Of a stretch of DNA of 64,000 nucleotides, positions 20,172-31,666 are shown piece by piece. The notes beneath the pieces are model-generated. The model saw nothing but the letters and a program-made list of their open reading frames with translations, was not told the origin of the DNA and did no database searches. The stretch's first letter is position 1; each line of letters starts with the position of its first letter. The position numbers were made by a program, and so were the translations under genes. This DNA is from Catonia carolina (Eukaryota; Arthropoda; Insecta; Hemiptera; Achilidae): positions 14,985,774 through 15,049,773 of the forward strand of contig JAQMRL010000014.1 of NCBI GenBank assembly GCA_035578175.1, in the 5' to 3' direction.

Positions 20172-20528
20172 CACCTGTTAGTTGCGGGGCTAAAATAAAT
20201 AGTTATGTTTCTTATCATATGGTCAGCCAATTAAATGTCTGAATCATTTAAGAACAGAAGAGGTAGAGGTGTTAAAGACACTAATCAGAGTTATCTCCTC
20301 TGAAACTAATGAACTTCATTATACAGCCAGACCTTGTGGTGAATGAAGTGAAGGTGTCATTTGCAGAGTGGAAAATATGTGCTATTCAGAGGGCCCTGCA
20401 TGCTGATAAGTATACTTTCCTACTCAGTGAGGAAGGCAATGGTAAAACACCTCTCTCCTCGGTTTACTTTGTAAAACCTCTACAGGTTCAAACCAGCCTT
20501 TCGGCTGATGACCTAAACAACAACAACT
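20172..20528 (+). repeat. SINE-C, 5' truncated
   Basis: Starts in the GTTGCGGGGCTAAAATAAAT block and ends GGTTCAAACCAGCC, then CTGATGACCTAAACAACAAC. The frame at 20309-20548 is a frame of the repeat. Confidence 0.85.
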
Positions 20529-20582
20529 GGCTACATTTATACAAATAAAAGTAGTATTTTAATTCGTTAAAACTCATTCTTT

Positions 20583-21581
20583 TTTTACTTTCTCTTGCCT
20601 ATATGAATGTATAGGAAGGAAAGTATTGTTTTCATGTCGATTTTTCGAAATCGAGTTTTCACCGGATCTATACGTTTTCAGACCCCCTGAACCCAAAAAA
20701 CATGTTTTTAGCGATTGGTCTGTGTGTGTGTCCGTGTCCGTGTCCGTGTCCGTGTGTGTGTGTGTGTGTGCGTGTGCGTGTGCGTGTGTGTGTGTGTGAA
20801 CAGAATATCTCAAGAACGGAACATCGTACGAACTTGAAACTTGAAACTTAAGTTACATACCACTACCGGACGCGACACGAACATTTTCATCAAAATCGGT
20901 CAACCGGAAGTAGTAGTTTATTCGTATAATTTTTCAGTTTTTTGCGATTTTCTCAAAAACTGGTCCTACGATTTTTTTTAAAATCGCCTATTTTACTCAA
21001 TTTTTTATTCTCTACAAGATAGGGTAGGCGCTATGTTTGCTGAAATTCTCGGTGAGGCTGTTTTCACGTAAAAACGTTGTTTTTTTAAAGATTACGGCTT
21101 TAATATAAATTTTAGCGCAAAAACTTATATAATAAAAGTTGTAGAGAATTTAAAAACCTACAACTTCTGTTTCAAACATTTTTTTGTATGACGCTTAGTT
21201 TAGCAGTAATTAGCGATTTTCTGATTTTTTCTCTCGAAAACGTGTGAAAAATCGATTTTGTTAAGATTTTGGCCTTAGTATGCATTTTACGACAAAAGTG
21301 TATATAACCAAATTTATAGGAAATTTAAAGATCTACAACTTTTATTTAACGTATTTTTCTCTACAGAGCCTAGTTTAGCGTGAAATAGTGATTTCCGTAT
21401 TTTTAAGCCAGACTGAGGTTGATTTTCATTTTGAGTGTTTCACTCATGATTAAAATAAGGTTATGTTTATTGAGGTTAGTTTTTTGTTTATTTCTAATAT
21501 TTTATTACTAATGTTAAATTATATTGTAAATTATTTGCATTGGCAAGAGAAAGTTGTGTGAGTGTTTCACGCCAGATTTTT
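20583..21581 (+). mobile_element. Hel-A copy 9, full length
   Basis: Complete from ACTTTCTCTTGCC to the hairpin. The microsatellite (20720-20805) is complex: four GTGTCC units, then GT and GTGC runs. It shares the private change GGACGCGACACG with copies 22 and 23 (51158, 52498), marking a subfamily. Confidence 0.9.
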
Positions 21582-21984
21582 CATCTTAATTCTTCACAAT
21601 TTATTCATTAGACTATTCTGTAGTGTTGTTATAAATTAGTTATCTATCCGTGTATTATAAGTTTATCATGTCGACCGTTCGAAAGCAGAGTAAAACAATT
21701 TGAACTGCGGAATGGAATATTATTTTAAATGTTATTAAGTGTTGTAAAGAAGAAGCAAACAATAAATTACATATACTACAAAGTTGCATGTTTTTAGAAA
21801 TGTACGTACTACGCTGGCAGCAGCGCATTGCCCACACCGACTCCCGGGTTCATCTCATTACATATCAGTATATTGCCCGGCCGGTAGCTGTGCACATAGT
21901 GTGTGAGAGGATAGAATGATAGGACGGCGATAGTTATTCCCCTTTTGAAAAACATCACGTAACACAGTTTTCTATTTATGTACC

Positions 21985-22108
21985 ACATGCTGATAAGTGT
22001 ACTTTTCCACTCAGTGAGGAAGGCAATGGTAAACCACCTCTCTCCTCGTTTTACTTAGTAAAACCTCTAGAGGTTTAAACCAGTCTTTCGGCTGTTGACC
22101 TAAAAAAC
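21985..22108 (+). repeat. SINE-C, 3' fragment
   Basis: Covers CATGCTGATAAGTGTACTTT to GACCTAAAAAAC. 5' truncated, as is usual for retroposed copies. Confidence 0.75.
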
Positions 22109-22430
22109 ATTGTATACAAATTGTGGGCAGTCTAAATGTAGCCCAATTAATCATCATGCTGAATCACCATAGAATGATGAATTACAATTCAGTATGGCGA
22201 CAGCATTTTTTTTGTAAAATTAGTTTATTCATAGGTTTATTGTAAGTTTCAAGCTTTTTGTGCGTAAAATTTAATCTAAAAATTCTGTGATATTTAATTT
22301 GCAATAATCATGGACAATGTTAATAGTGTGGCGGCAGGATTTCGTGTACATAAAGTTAGGTTATTTTCTCGGTTTATTGTTAAATTTGTTTGTTGTAAGT
22401 TTCAAGCTTTACGTGCGTAAAATTTAATTT

Positions 22431-22744
22431 AACCCACTGGGTTGGTCTAGAGGTAAAGTCGTCGACAAAAGCAGCTGTTTGACAGCTGATTTTCGGAGAC
22501 GAAAGTTCATGGTTCAAATCCTAGTAAAGGTAGTTACTTTTATACGGATTTCAGTGCTAGACAATGGTTACCGGTGTACTTTGGTGGTTGGGGTTCAATT
22601 AACCATACTCTCTCAGGAATGGTCGGCCTGAGTCTGTACAAGACTACACCTCATTTACACGTCATACATATCATCCTCATCTCATTGGGTCATGGGGTTG
22701 CTTATTGTTCTGAAGTGAACAGATTGCAACGTACACACATTAGG
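22431..22744 (+). repeat. SINE-B with target-site duplication
   Basis: tRNA-like head: AACCCACTGGGTTGGTCTAG (box A region), a CAGCTGTTTGACAGCTG palindrome, box B GGTTCAAATCC. The body ends GCAACGTACACACATTAGG. Flanked by AATTTAATTT at 22421-22430 and 22745-22754. Confidence 0.9.
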
Positions 22745-23159
22745 AATTTAATTTAAAAATGGATGATTTTGATAAATGTGTCGTTCGTAGGTTGGTGTAC
22801 AACTTTCGTTTAACAGAGCATCGGCTTTAAAGGTAGAAATTTAATGGCTTTCTAATACATGTAAGGTAAGCAAAAATGTGGCAACCGTTTATAAATTAAT
22901 TATTAACACAAGAAAATAAAATAAATAATTATATTAAGTAAACATATTCATTAAAATTTTTCCGTAAAAACGAAGTACAACTTCTTATTATTAAAATTTC
23001 GTATATATTAAAATAAATCTATAAAATGTTGCATGAAGCGAAATTTTTACCTTAAAAATTTAGGATAGAAAACAGTAGTAGATATTTTTAGGTTGGTTAA
23101 TAGCGCGGGAACACAGCAATGTCTCAATGTGCACAGCTGTGCGCCGTCCAGTTTACATA

Positions 23160-24482
23160 CGAGGGGGTACCCAAAAGTATCCGGAATAGCTCTGCTGTGG
23201 GTGGAGCTTGTGCAGTACAAATTCCCGCCACTAGGCTGCTTGTAGCGCTACTCATTGCCAGTTCAATGCCATTTTGTTCGTTGATCTAGCTTGTTCTGTT
23301 CTCGTGCAGTGATTGTTCTCGCTAGTGCTGTTTTGTGCTCGAGTCGTTTTTCATGATGGCAAGTTTTAATGAACAACGTGCGGCTGTGAAATTTTGCTTC
23401 TTGCTCGGTAAAAACGCCGCGGAAACAGTTGTAATGTTGAACACAGCATACAAAGACGACGCTATTGGAAAAACCCAAGTGTACGAGTGGTTTTTGCGCT
23501 TTAAAAATGGCGACATGTCGATTGAGAACAAACCTCGTTCTGGACGACCGTCGACTTCCCGAACAGACGAAAATGTTGTGAAAGTGAAAGAAATTGTACG
23601 AACAGACCGACGACAGACCATTGACCAAATATCACAGGTTAGTGGGTTATCTTGGAGCTCAGTCCAACGCATTTTAACAGAAGACTTGACAATGAAAAGA
23701 GTCGCTGCCAAGTTTGTGCCTCGGGTTCTGACAGACACTCAAAAGGAACGTCGAATTGAAACGTGTAGTGATTTGAAACAACAGCTTGAAACTGATCCAG
23801 ATTTCATGTCAAAGATCATTACGGGTGACGAGTCTTGGTGCTATGGGTACGACCCAGAAACCAAACAACAAGCCAGTCAATGGAAGACTTCATTATCACC
23901 CCGACCAAAAAAAGTCGTCAAGTCAGATCGAACATCAAAACAATGCTGATTTGTTTTTTTGATGTGAGGGGAATTGTCCATTCAGAGTTCGTTCCACCAG
24001 GCCAGACGGTAAATCAAGCTTTTTATCTTGAAGTGTTAAGAAGACTACGAAACAGCATTCGTCGTAAAAGACCTAATTTGTGGCAGACAGGGGACTGGTT
24101 GTTCCACTACGACAACGCGCCTGCACACACGGCAATCTCGGTTACCCAGTTTTTGGCGAAAAACGGCATGGTTTTGCTACCACCCGCACCGTACTCACCC
24201 GATCTGGCTCCGTGTGATTTTTTTCTTGTTCCCACGCATGAAAAGGGGCATGAAAGGTCTCCGATTTAACAACGTTGATGATGTCAAGAAAAAAACGACG
24301 AATGAGCTGGCAGCCATCACTGAAGAGGAGTACAAAAAATGTTTTGAACAGTGGAAGCACCGGTGGGACAAATGTATTAGTTGTAATGGAGAGTATTTTG
24401 AAGGGGATAAGGTTCTTTTGTAAAAAAATTAAAAATAAATAGTTTTAAAAAATAATTCCGGTTTCTTTTGGGTACCCCCTCG
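23160..24482 (+). mobile_element. Mariner element, nearly intact, 1323 bp
   Basis: Flanked by TA at 23158-23159 and 24483-24484. The 25-bp terminal repeats differ at two bases: CGAGGGGGTACCCAAAAG, then TAT or AAA, then CCGGAAT. It contains one transposase gene with two single-base frame breaks. It is one of the younger insertions in the window and lies next to the long-TIR element at 24490. Confidence 0.95.
23353..24423 (+). pseudogene. Mariner transposase, two homopolymer frameshifts
   Basis: About 355 codons, full length for the family. It starts MMASFNEQRAAVKFCF. An N-terminal helix-turn-helix region (TQVYEWFLRFKNGDMSIE, SGLSWSSVQRIL) is followed by the D,D34D catalytic domain: ITGDESWCYGYDPETK (first Asp), LFHYDNAPAHTA (second) and PYSPDLAPCDFFL (third). 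It ends CNGEYFEGDKVLL and stop. The frame changes within the A run at 23908-23914 and changes back within the T run at about 24217-24224; apart from these, no stop was seen. Such single-base slips may be real mutations or sequencing errors. The enzyme would cut and paste the element at TA sites. I chose the first of two adjacent ATGs; the second is equally likely. Confidence 0.92.
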
Positions 24483-24489
24483 TATAGCA

Positions 24490-25574
24490 CAGTCAATTTT
24501 AAGAGGAAAAATATGGCTTTTTGAGAAGAGTGTTTCTGCATGTTTTCTCATTAATTTCAGCTAAAATTCAGCTTTTTAGTACAAAGGATAAAAGAATTAC
24601 AGCGTTTAAAAAAAATGTTATTTTCTTCCCTGATGGACGTAACGAGCTGTAGCCCTTTAATTAATAAGGGAATGAAATTACACTACAAATAATTATTTTA
24701 AATTTAACGGATTTTCTAAAAGAAAGGTAGATTTTTTGAAGGATTTTATTGGTTAAAAGCGGGCAGTGAAGTGGTGTCACATTGTACGCTCCGTTTTATG
24801 TCAAACATGAGCCAGATACTATGTAACTACATAAAAATGAAAGATTTTCGTGTGGGTACTTCTACTTAGTTCAAAACCAGACTGTACAGCGTTCCTCTGC
24901 AGCATAATAAGAACGTTAATAACAAACAGGCGAACGTATATTTTTTTAATGCATGCTTTTTAAATATTTCCCATGCAACTGAAAAAAAACCTTCACATTT
25001 ACAACGTTTAACCCACCGGGTTGATCTAGAAGTAAAGTCATCGCCAAAATCAGCTTGTTAAACAGCTGATTTTCGGAGACGAAGGTTCTTGGTTCAAATC
25101 CTAATAAAGGTAAGTTACTTTTATACGGATTTGAATGCTAGACAGTGGTTACCGGTGTACTTTGATAGTTGGAGTTCAATTAACTTACTCTCTCAGGAAT
25201 GGCCGGCCTGAGTCTGTACAAGACTACACCTCATTTACACGTCGAACACATCATCCTCATCTCATTGGGTCATGGGATTGCTTATTGTTCAGAATTGAAC
25301 AGATTGCAACGTACACATATTTGGAATTAAAAAAAAAAATTACAACATTTATTTGTAGTGTAATTGCATTCCCTTATTAATTAAAGGGTTACAGCGTTAT
25401 AGCTGTATTAATTAAAGGGATACAGCTCGTTACGTCCATCGGGAAAAAAATAATTTTTAAAAAACACTAATTCATTTATCCTTTGTACTAAAAGGCTGAA
25501 TTTTAGCTGAAATTAATTAGAAAACATGCAAGAACACGCTTCTAAAACGCCATTTTTTTTTTTTAATTGATCGT
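24490..25574. mobile_element. DNA element with ~210-bp inverted terminal arms
   Basis: The left arm at 24490-24711 and the right arm at 25346-25574 are inverted repeats (for example GTACAAAGGATAAA with its complement TTTATCCTTTGTAC, and GGACGTAACGAGCTGTA with TACAGCTCGTTACGTCC). The right arm has an extra internal duplication of AATTAAAGGG(T/A)TACAGC. The centre carries a SINE-B. No transposase is present. The mariner sits at the left edge, so the true left end is uncertain. Confidence 0.7.
25011..25338 (+). repeat. SINE-B inside the long-TIR element
   Basis: Head AACCCACCGGGTTGATCTAG, box B GGTTCAAATCC, ending in a poly-A run. Flanked by the imperfect duplication ATTTACAACGTTTA (24997-25010) and ATTACAACATTTA (25339-25351). 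Confidence 0.88.
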
Positions 25575-25872
25575 TGTTCCATGTTCTGAAACATGAACTA
25601 AGTGAAAAATGCGCTGGAAAACGGGCACATACTTTGTTTCTACCGCTAGAAAATGCCTAATACACTTTCGTGTTTCGTAATTTATACAAATAAAATAACG
25701 AAAAACCAAGCTTTAAAACGAGCCATACCAGAAATTTTTATGTTTCTTACTTGATGAGATACGCGGTTCCAAATACAGGTTTCATATTTCATTTTACGTA
25801 CCATAATATTTATTTTCGGTTTCCGATAACCGAGATTTCAACGTACTTTGGCATTGTATAGTTAATAAACGT

Positions 25873-26268
25873 GCCAATAATGGACAGGTGGAGTGGCAAG
25901 TTATTTACACTCAATCAGTTCGTTGCAGGGCTAAAATAAATAGTTCTGTTTCTTATCACATTATCAACCAGTTCAATTACTGAATCATTTAAGAATAGAA
26001 GAGGTAGAGGTGTAAAAGACACTAATCAGAGTTATCTCCTCTGAAAGTAATGAATTTCAATATACAGCCAGACCCTGTGTTGAATAAAGTGAAGGTGTCA
26101 TTTGCAGAGTGGAAAATATGTGCTCTTTAGAGGGCCTGGCATGCTGATAATCATACTTTTCCACTCGGTGAGGAAGGCTAGTGTAAACCACCTCACTCCT
26201 CGATTTACTTAGTAAAACCTCTACAGGTTCAAACCAGCTTTTTGGCTGATGACCTAAACAACACAACA
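25873..26268 (+). repeat. SINE-C, full length with 12-bp target duplication
   Basis: 396 bp from GCCAATAATGGACAGGTGG to AAACAACACAACA. Flanked on both sides by GTTAATAAACGT (25861-25872, 26269-26280), which proves insertion by retroposition. This is the best reference copy of the family in the window. GGTTCAAACC near the 3' end resembles a polymerase III box B, but no tRNA-like head was seen. Confidence 0.93.
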
Positions 26269-26291
26269 GTTAATAAACGTTGGTTATAATA

Positions 26292-27081
26292 CAGTAAAAT
26301 CTCTCTATTGCGGATCTCTCTTTTGCGGCATTATTTGCCGACCCCGACCCTTTCGTATATTACGGTAATGTATTTAACTCTCTTTGTAGCGGCACAAAAA
26401 TCTCTCTATAGCGGCTAACAATGAGTCAACTTTTAAGCTCCCACTCCCTCGCAATCGTCGGTGGGGAATACCTATAGCCCAAAACAATGAGGAAGAAAGT
26501 GAAGATGATGATGAAATGGAAACAGAAATAGTGCCCCCCTCAAGTAAACAGGCACTAGACGCTATTCGTATTGTTTCCACGTACTGTTATTGCCACAATA
26601 TAGATGAAAATTTACAACAACAAGTTTTAAACATTGAAAATAAGATTGAAGACATGTTTTACGAACTGAAAACCAAACAAACAAAAATTACAACTTATTT
26701 TACAAAATGAAATGTACTTTACAGTCGTTCCTTAATAACGAAAATATATATACTGTACTGTTTTTTTTTTGTGTTTGTGTAGCCTATGTTTTATGAGATT
26801 TTAATTGTATGTATGTATTTTAAGTAAGTAATTTAAATATTTCACTGTATTGAAGTAATCTACTGTATTAAACATTCGTCATAAAGTAATCTATTTAGTA
26901 GTTTTTCAAAGTAAACTTATTGCATGCACCTTTCACATATGTACATGAGTTTTTAGTACAGAAAAATTAGTACTTCAACTTCCCTCCCCCCATTAATTAC
27001 TTGCTCTCTCTATAACGGAACTCTCTTTATAGCGGCGGAACCTCATGGTCCCTTCAATTCCGCTATAGAGAGATTTTACTG
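26292..27081 (+). mobile_element. Tigger/pogo-like deletion derivative, 790 bp
   Basis: TA-flanked, with terminal repeats CAGTAAAATCTCTCTAT(T/A)G, then CGG. The motif CTCTCTATAGCGG or close variants recurs near both ends (26304-26420 and 27004-27040). The only coding piece is the C-terminal end of a Tigger-type transposase at about 26485-26710. Confidence 0.88.
26485..26710 (+). pseudogene. C-terminal fragment of a Tigger-type transposase
   Basis: Reads WGIPIAQNNEEESEDDDEM, then an ALDAIRIVSTYC block and a C-terminal TKITTYFTK before the stop at 26708. An acidic patch followed by a helix with AL..IR.. is usual at the C-terminus of Tigger/jerky transposases. The DNA-binding and catalytic domains are deleted. 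Confidence 0.7.
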
Positions 27082-27275
27082 TACTTCTTAGTCGCTAGTG
27101 TGATCCTACCGTAACCTCAATTCATATACTTCCACGGACACCGCCCAGTTTTATGATCTTATTAGATAATTGTGTTACGTTCAGCCTATCTTCGGGAATG
27201 TATTAATTCTGTCAATGATATGATCATAATACTCACGCGTTAACGGTTTGTCTTTTGTTGACAAAACAAAAAAAA

Positions 27276-28221
27276 TGGTGTAAAACACTCACACGACTTT
27301 CTCTTGCCAATGAAAATGATGAACAATATTGCCTAACATTAGTAATAAAATATTAGAAATAAACAAAAAACATAACCGTATTTTAATCATGAGTGATAGA
27401 CGCAAAATGAAAATCAACCTCAGTTTGGCTTAAAAATACGGAAAATCACTCTTTTACTCTAAAAAAAACTAGGCTCTGTAGAGAAAAAAGCTCTAAATAA
27501 AAATTGTAGATCTTTTAATTTCCCATAAATTTGATTATGTACACTATTGCCGTAAAATACATACTAAAGCTGAATTCTTGAAAAAATCGATTTTTTACAT
27601 GTTATCGTGAGAAAAAAAAATAGAAAATCACTAATTACCGCTAAACTTAAGCGTTATAAAAAATGTTTAATATATAAATTGAAGAATTTTTAATTCTTTA
27701 CAATTTTTATTATAATTATACATTTTTGCGCTAAAATGCAACTTAAAGCCGCAATCTTAAAAAAACAAGTTTTTACGAGCTAACAGCCTCTCTAAGAATT
27801 TCAGCAAACATAGCGCCTACCCTATCTTGTAGAGCATAAAAATGTAGTAAATAAGGCGATTTTAAAAAAAGCGTAGGAGACGTTTTGGAAACATCGAAAA
27901 AAGTGAAAAATGACACGAATAAACTAGCTACTAGTTCCGGTTGACCGATTTTGATGAAAATGTTCGTGTGGGGTCCATTAGTAGCATCCACTTTAAGTTT
28001 CAAGTTCGTACAATGCTCCATTCTTGAGATATTCTGTTCACACACACGTGCACGCGCGCGCGCGCGCACACACACACACACACACACAGACCAATCGCTA
28101 AAAACATGTTTTTCTGTTTGGGGGTCTGAAAACGTGAATATCCGGTGAAAACTCGATTTCGAAAATTCGACTTATCAACAATACTTTCAATCTATATATT
28201 CATATATGCAAGAAAAAGTAA
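27276..28221 (-). mobile_element. Hel-A copy 10, full length
   Basis: Runs from TGGTGTAAAACACTCACAC to ATGCAAGAAAAAGTAAA. The microsatellite is two-part, with CACG/CGCG then CA repeats (28040-28087). It abuts copy 11 with no spacer. Confidence 0.85.
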
Positions 28222-28981
28222 AGAATTGGTGTGAAACACTCACACAACTTTCTCTTGACAATGCAAATAATTAACAATAAACCTAACATTAGTAATAAAA
28301 CATTAGAAATAAACAAAAAACTAACCTCAATAAACATAACCCAATTTTAATCATATATGAAAGACGCCAAATGAAAATTAACCTCAGTTGGCTTTAAAAT
28401 ACGGAAAATCGGTCTTTCACGCTAAACTAGGCACTGAACAAAAAAATGCTAAAATAATAGTTGTAGATCTCTTAATTTTCAATAAATTTCATCATATAGG
28501 CTACTCTTTTATTGTAAAACGCCGAAATCTTAAAAAATAGATTTTTCACACGTTTTCGTGAGAAAAAACAGAAAATTGCTAATTACCGCTAAACTAAGCG
28601 TCATACAAAAAAATGTTTAAAATAAAAGTTGTAGAATTTTAAATTCTCTACAACTTTAATTATATACATTTTTGCGGTAAAATGCATAATAAAGCCGCAA
28701 TCTTAAAAAAACAATTTTTTACGTGAAAACAGCCTCACCAAGAATGTCAGCAAACATGGCACCTTCCCAATCTTGTAGAGCATAAAAAATGTTGTAAATA
28801 AGGGGATTTTAAAAAAATCGTAGGGCGACTTTTTGAGGAAATCGCAAAAAAGTGAAAAATGACACAAATGAACTATTACTTCCGGTTGACCGATTTTGAT
28901 GAAAATGTTCGTGTCGGGTCCAGTAGTGGTATGTAACTTAAGTTTCAAGTTTGTAAAATGTTCCGTTCTTGAGATATTCTG

Positions 28982-29028
<47 letters not shown>

Positions 29029-29150
29029 CAATCGCTAAAAACATGTTTTTTGGGTTCAGGGGTTCTGAAAACGTGTAGATCCGGTGAATACTCGATTTCT
29101 CAAAAGTCGACATGAAAACAATACTTTCCTTCCTATATATTTATATAGGC
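28222..29150 (-). mobile_element. Hel-A copy 11, 5' tip lost at the junction
   Basis: Starts GAATTGGTGTGAAACACTCA and has an uninterrupted CA tract of about 20 repeats (28984-29025). It ends at the palindrome TATATTTATATAGGC, where copy 12 begins in the opposite direction. Confidence 0.88.
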
Positions 29151-29280
29151 CTTCTCTTGCCTATATAAATATATAGGAAGGAAAGTATTGTTTTCATGTC
29201 GATTTTTCGAAATCGAGTTTTTACCGGAACTATATGTTTTCAGACCCCCTGAACCCAAAAAACATGTTTTTAGCGATTGG

Positions 29281-29324
<44 letters not shown>

Positions 29325-30127
29325 TGCGTGCGCGCGCGCGCGCGCGTGTGTGTGAACAGAATATCTCAAGAACGGAACATCGTACGAACTTGAAACTTAA
29401 GTTACATACCACTACCGGACCCGACACGAACATTTTCATCAAAATCGGTCAACCGGAAGTAGTAGTTTATTCGTGTAATTTTTCACTTTTTTGCGATTTT
29501 CTCAAAAACTGGTCCTACAACTTTTTTTTAAATCGCCTGGTTTACTCATTTTTTTATGCTCTTCAAGATAGGGTAGGCGTCATGTTTGCTGAAATTCTGG
29601 GTGAGGCTGTTTTCACGTAAAAACATAGTTTTTTTAAGATTACAGCTTTAATATGCAATTTAGCGCAAAAGTTTATATAATAAAAGTTGTAGAGAATTTA
29701 AAATTCTACAACTGTTATTTCAAACATTTTTTTGTATAACGCTTAGTTTAGCAGTAATTAGCGATTTTCTGTTTTTTTCTCACGAAAACGTGTGAAAAAT
29801 CGATTTTTTTAACATTTCGGCCTTAGTACTCATTACACAAAGTGTATAAAACCAAATTTATAGAAAATTAAAGGATCTACAACTTTTATTTAAAGCAATT
29901 TTCTCTACAGAGCCTAGTTTAGCGTGAAGGAGTGATTTTCCGTATTTCTAAGCCAAACTGAGATCGATTTTCATTTTGCGTCTTTCACTCATGATTAAAA
30001 TAAGGTTATGTTTTTTTTTTATTGTAATGTTTTATAACTAATTAAAAAATAAATATCTGTAATGTTTTATTGTTCATAATTTGCACTGGCAAGAGAAAGT
30101 TGTGTGAGTGTTTCACACCAGATTTTT
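29151..30127 (+). mobile_element. Hel-A copy 12, head-to-head with copy 11
   Basis: Starts CTTCTCTTGCCTATATAAAT without the usual TTTTA tip and ends in the hairpin and CCAGATTTTT. The GT tract of about 16 repeats is followed by CGCG repeats (29285-29352). Confidence 0.88.
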
Positions 30128-30360
30128 CGTTTTATGGTGATTAAAACCGGGAATGAAAAAGATGGTTCCAACTGGTACTGGCCTAAACATGTTTTGTTAA
30201 TACTAAAAGGAGAGGGAGGGGAAGCAGATCTAAAAATAAGTTCATTTCGTTTAAACAATCTATAATCAAAATATAATCTTCGTATAGGGTTACACAAAAG
30301 TTTTTTAACTTTTAATTAAGTATTTATCTAAACTAATATAATAAAGAAGAAATGTCTGTT

Positions 30361-30436
30361 TGTTTAATGTTAGGTAATATTGTTAATTATTTACATTTAG
30401 AAGAGAAAGTCGTATGAGTGTTTGACACCAGATTTT
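30361..30436 (+). mobile_element. Hel-A fragment 13 (3' tip), head-to-tail with copy 14
   Basis: The last ~75 bp of the family (AATGTTAGGTAATATTG ... GAGTGTTTGACACCAGATTT) run directly into the start of the next copy. Confidence 0.8.
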
Positions 30437-30605
30437 TTACTTTCTTTTGCCTATATGAATATATAGGAAGGAAAGTACTGTTTTCATGTCGATTTTTTGA
30501 AATCGAGTTTTCACCGGATCTACACGTTTTCAGACCCTCTGAACCCAAAAAACATGTTTTTAGGGATTGATCTGTGTGTGTGTGTGTGTGTGTGTGCGTG
30601 CGTGA

Positions 30606-30649
<44 letters not shown>

Positions 30650-31405
30650 AAAATATCTCACAAAACGAAACATCGTACGAACTTGAAACTTGAAACTTAA
30701 GTTACATACCACTACCGGACCCGACACGAAACCGAAAGTAGTAGTTTATTCGTGTAATTTTTCACTTTGTTGCGATTTTCTCAAAAACTGGTCCTAAGAC
30801 TTTTTTTAAAATCGCCTGGTTTAGTCAATTTTTTATTCTCTACGAGATAGGATAGGCGCCATGTTTGCTGAAACTCTTGGTGAGGTTGTTTCACGTAAAA
30901 AGTGTTTTTTTTTTAAATTACGGCTTTAATTTGTATTATAGCGCAAAAATGTATATAATAAAAAATGTAGAGAATTTAAAATTCTACTACTTTTATTTCA
31001 AACATTTTTTTGTATAACGCTTAGTTTAGCGGTAATTAGCGATTTTCTGTTTTTCCTCACGAAAACGTGTGAAAAATCGATTTTTTAATGATTTCGGCCT
31101 TAGGATGCATTTTATGACATAAGTGTATATAATAAAATTTATAGAAAATTAAAAGATCTACAACTTTTATTTATAACATTTTTCTCTACAGAGAGTAATT
31201 TAGTGTGAAAGAGTGATTTTCCGTATTTTTGAGCCGAACTGAGGTTGATTTTCATTTTGCGTCTTTCATATAATGATTAAAATTAGGTTTGTTTATTGAG
31301 GTTAGTTTTTTGTTTATTTCTAATATTTTATTACTAATATTAGGTTATATTGTTAATTATTTGCATTGGCAAGAGAAAGTTGTATGAGTGTTTCACACCA
31401 GATTC
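30437..31405 (+). mobile_element. Hel-A copy 14, full length
   Basis: Runs from ACTTTCTTTTGCC to the hairpin and CCAGATTCTT. The long GT tract (30572-30648) is split by a GCGTGCGTGAGTGCG segment. The stretch between GACACGAAAC and CGAAAGTAG lacks about 25 bp present in other copies. Confidence 0.88.
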
Positions 31406-31666
31406 TTTTTATATTGGTTTAGGCAAAGTGTATTTCGAATTATAAATTAAACTGTTTAGCAGGTGAATTGTTAATGGTGGTTATTTAATGTCGGAATTTT
31501 TCGCGAGGACAATACTTTAGGTAAAGTGGAATTTAGTGGTTAATTTTTGTTGAACTATTTTTTCCTCTTGCTATTCGTTTATTTCCTAGACGGTGATAGT
31601 CGGAAAAAGGGAATTGAGGGAAGTTATCTTTTTTATGTGAAATGTCGGAGGAGGGAAAACACAACT

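Larger units (their letters stand above)
21667..22860 (+). pseudogene. Relic of an IS630/Tc1-like (DDE_3 type) transposon, interrupted by SINEs
   Basis: Two coding scraps on the same strand match the N-terminal part of a transposase family common in insect genomes. At 21667-21765 a helix-turn-helix-like piece (STVRKQSKTI, stop, AEWNIILNVIKCCKEEAN) resembles the one at 57480-57722. At 22759-22830 the sequence reads MDDFDKCVVRRLVYNF, the start of the linker block (DDFDxCVxRR) of these transposases. SINE-C (21985-22108) and SINE-B (22431-22744) lie between. A 35-bp direct repeat (GTAAGTTTCAAGCTTT...GTGCGTAAAATTTAAT) occurs at 22241 and 22394. Joining the scraps into one element is inferred. Confidence 0.45.

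Noticed and set aside
27773..29620. Apparent proteins rich in His-Thr or Val-Cys runs, seen in nearly every Hel-A copy
   Set aside because: They are translations of CA/GT microsatellites and the flanking repeat, occur in several frames and both strands, and have no consistent start or codon constraint.
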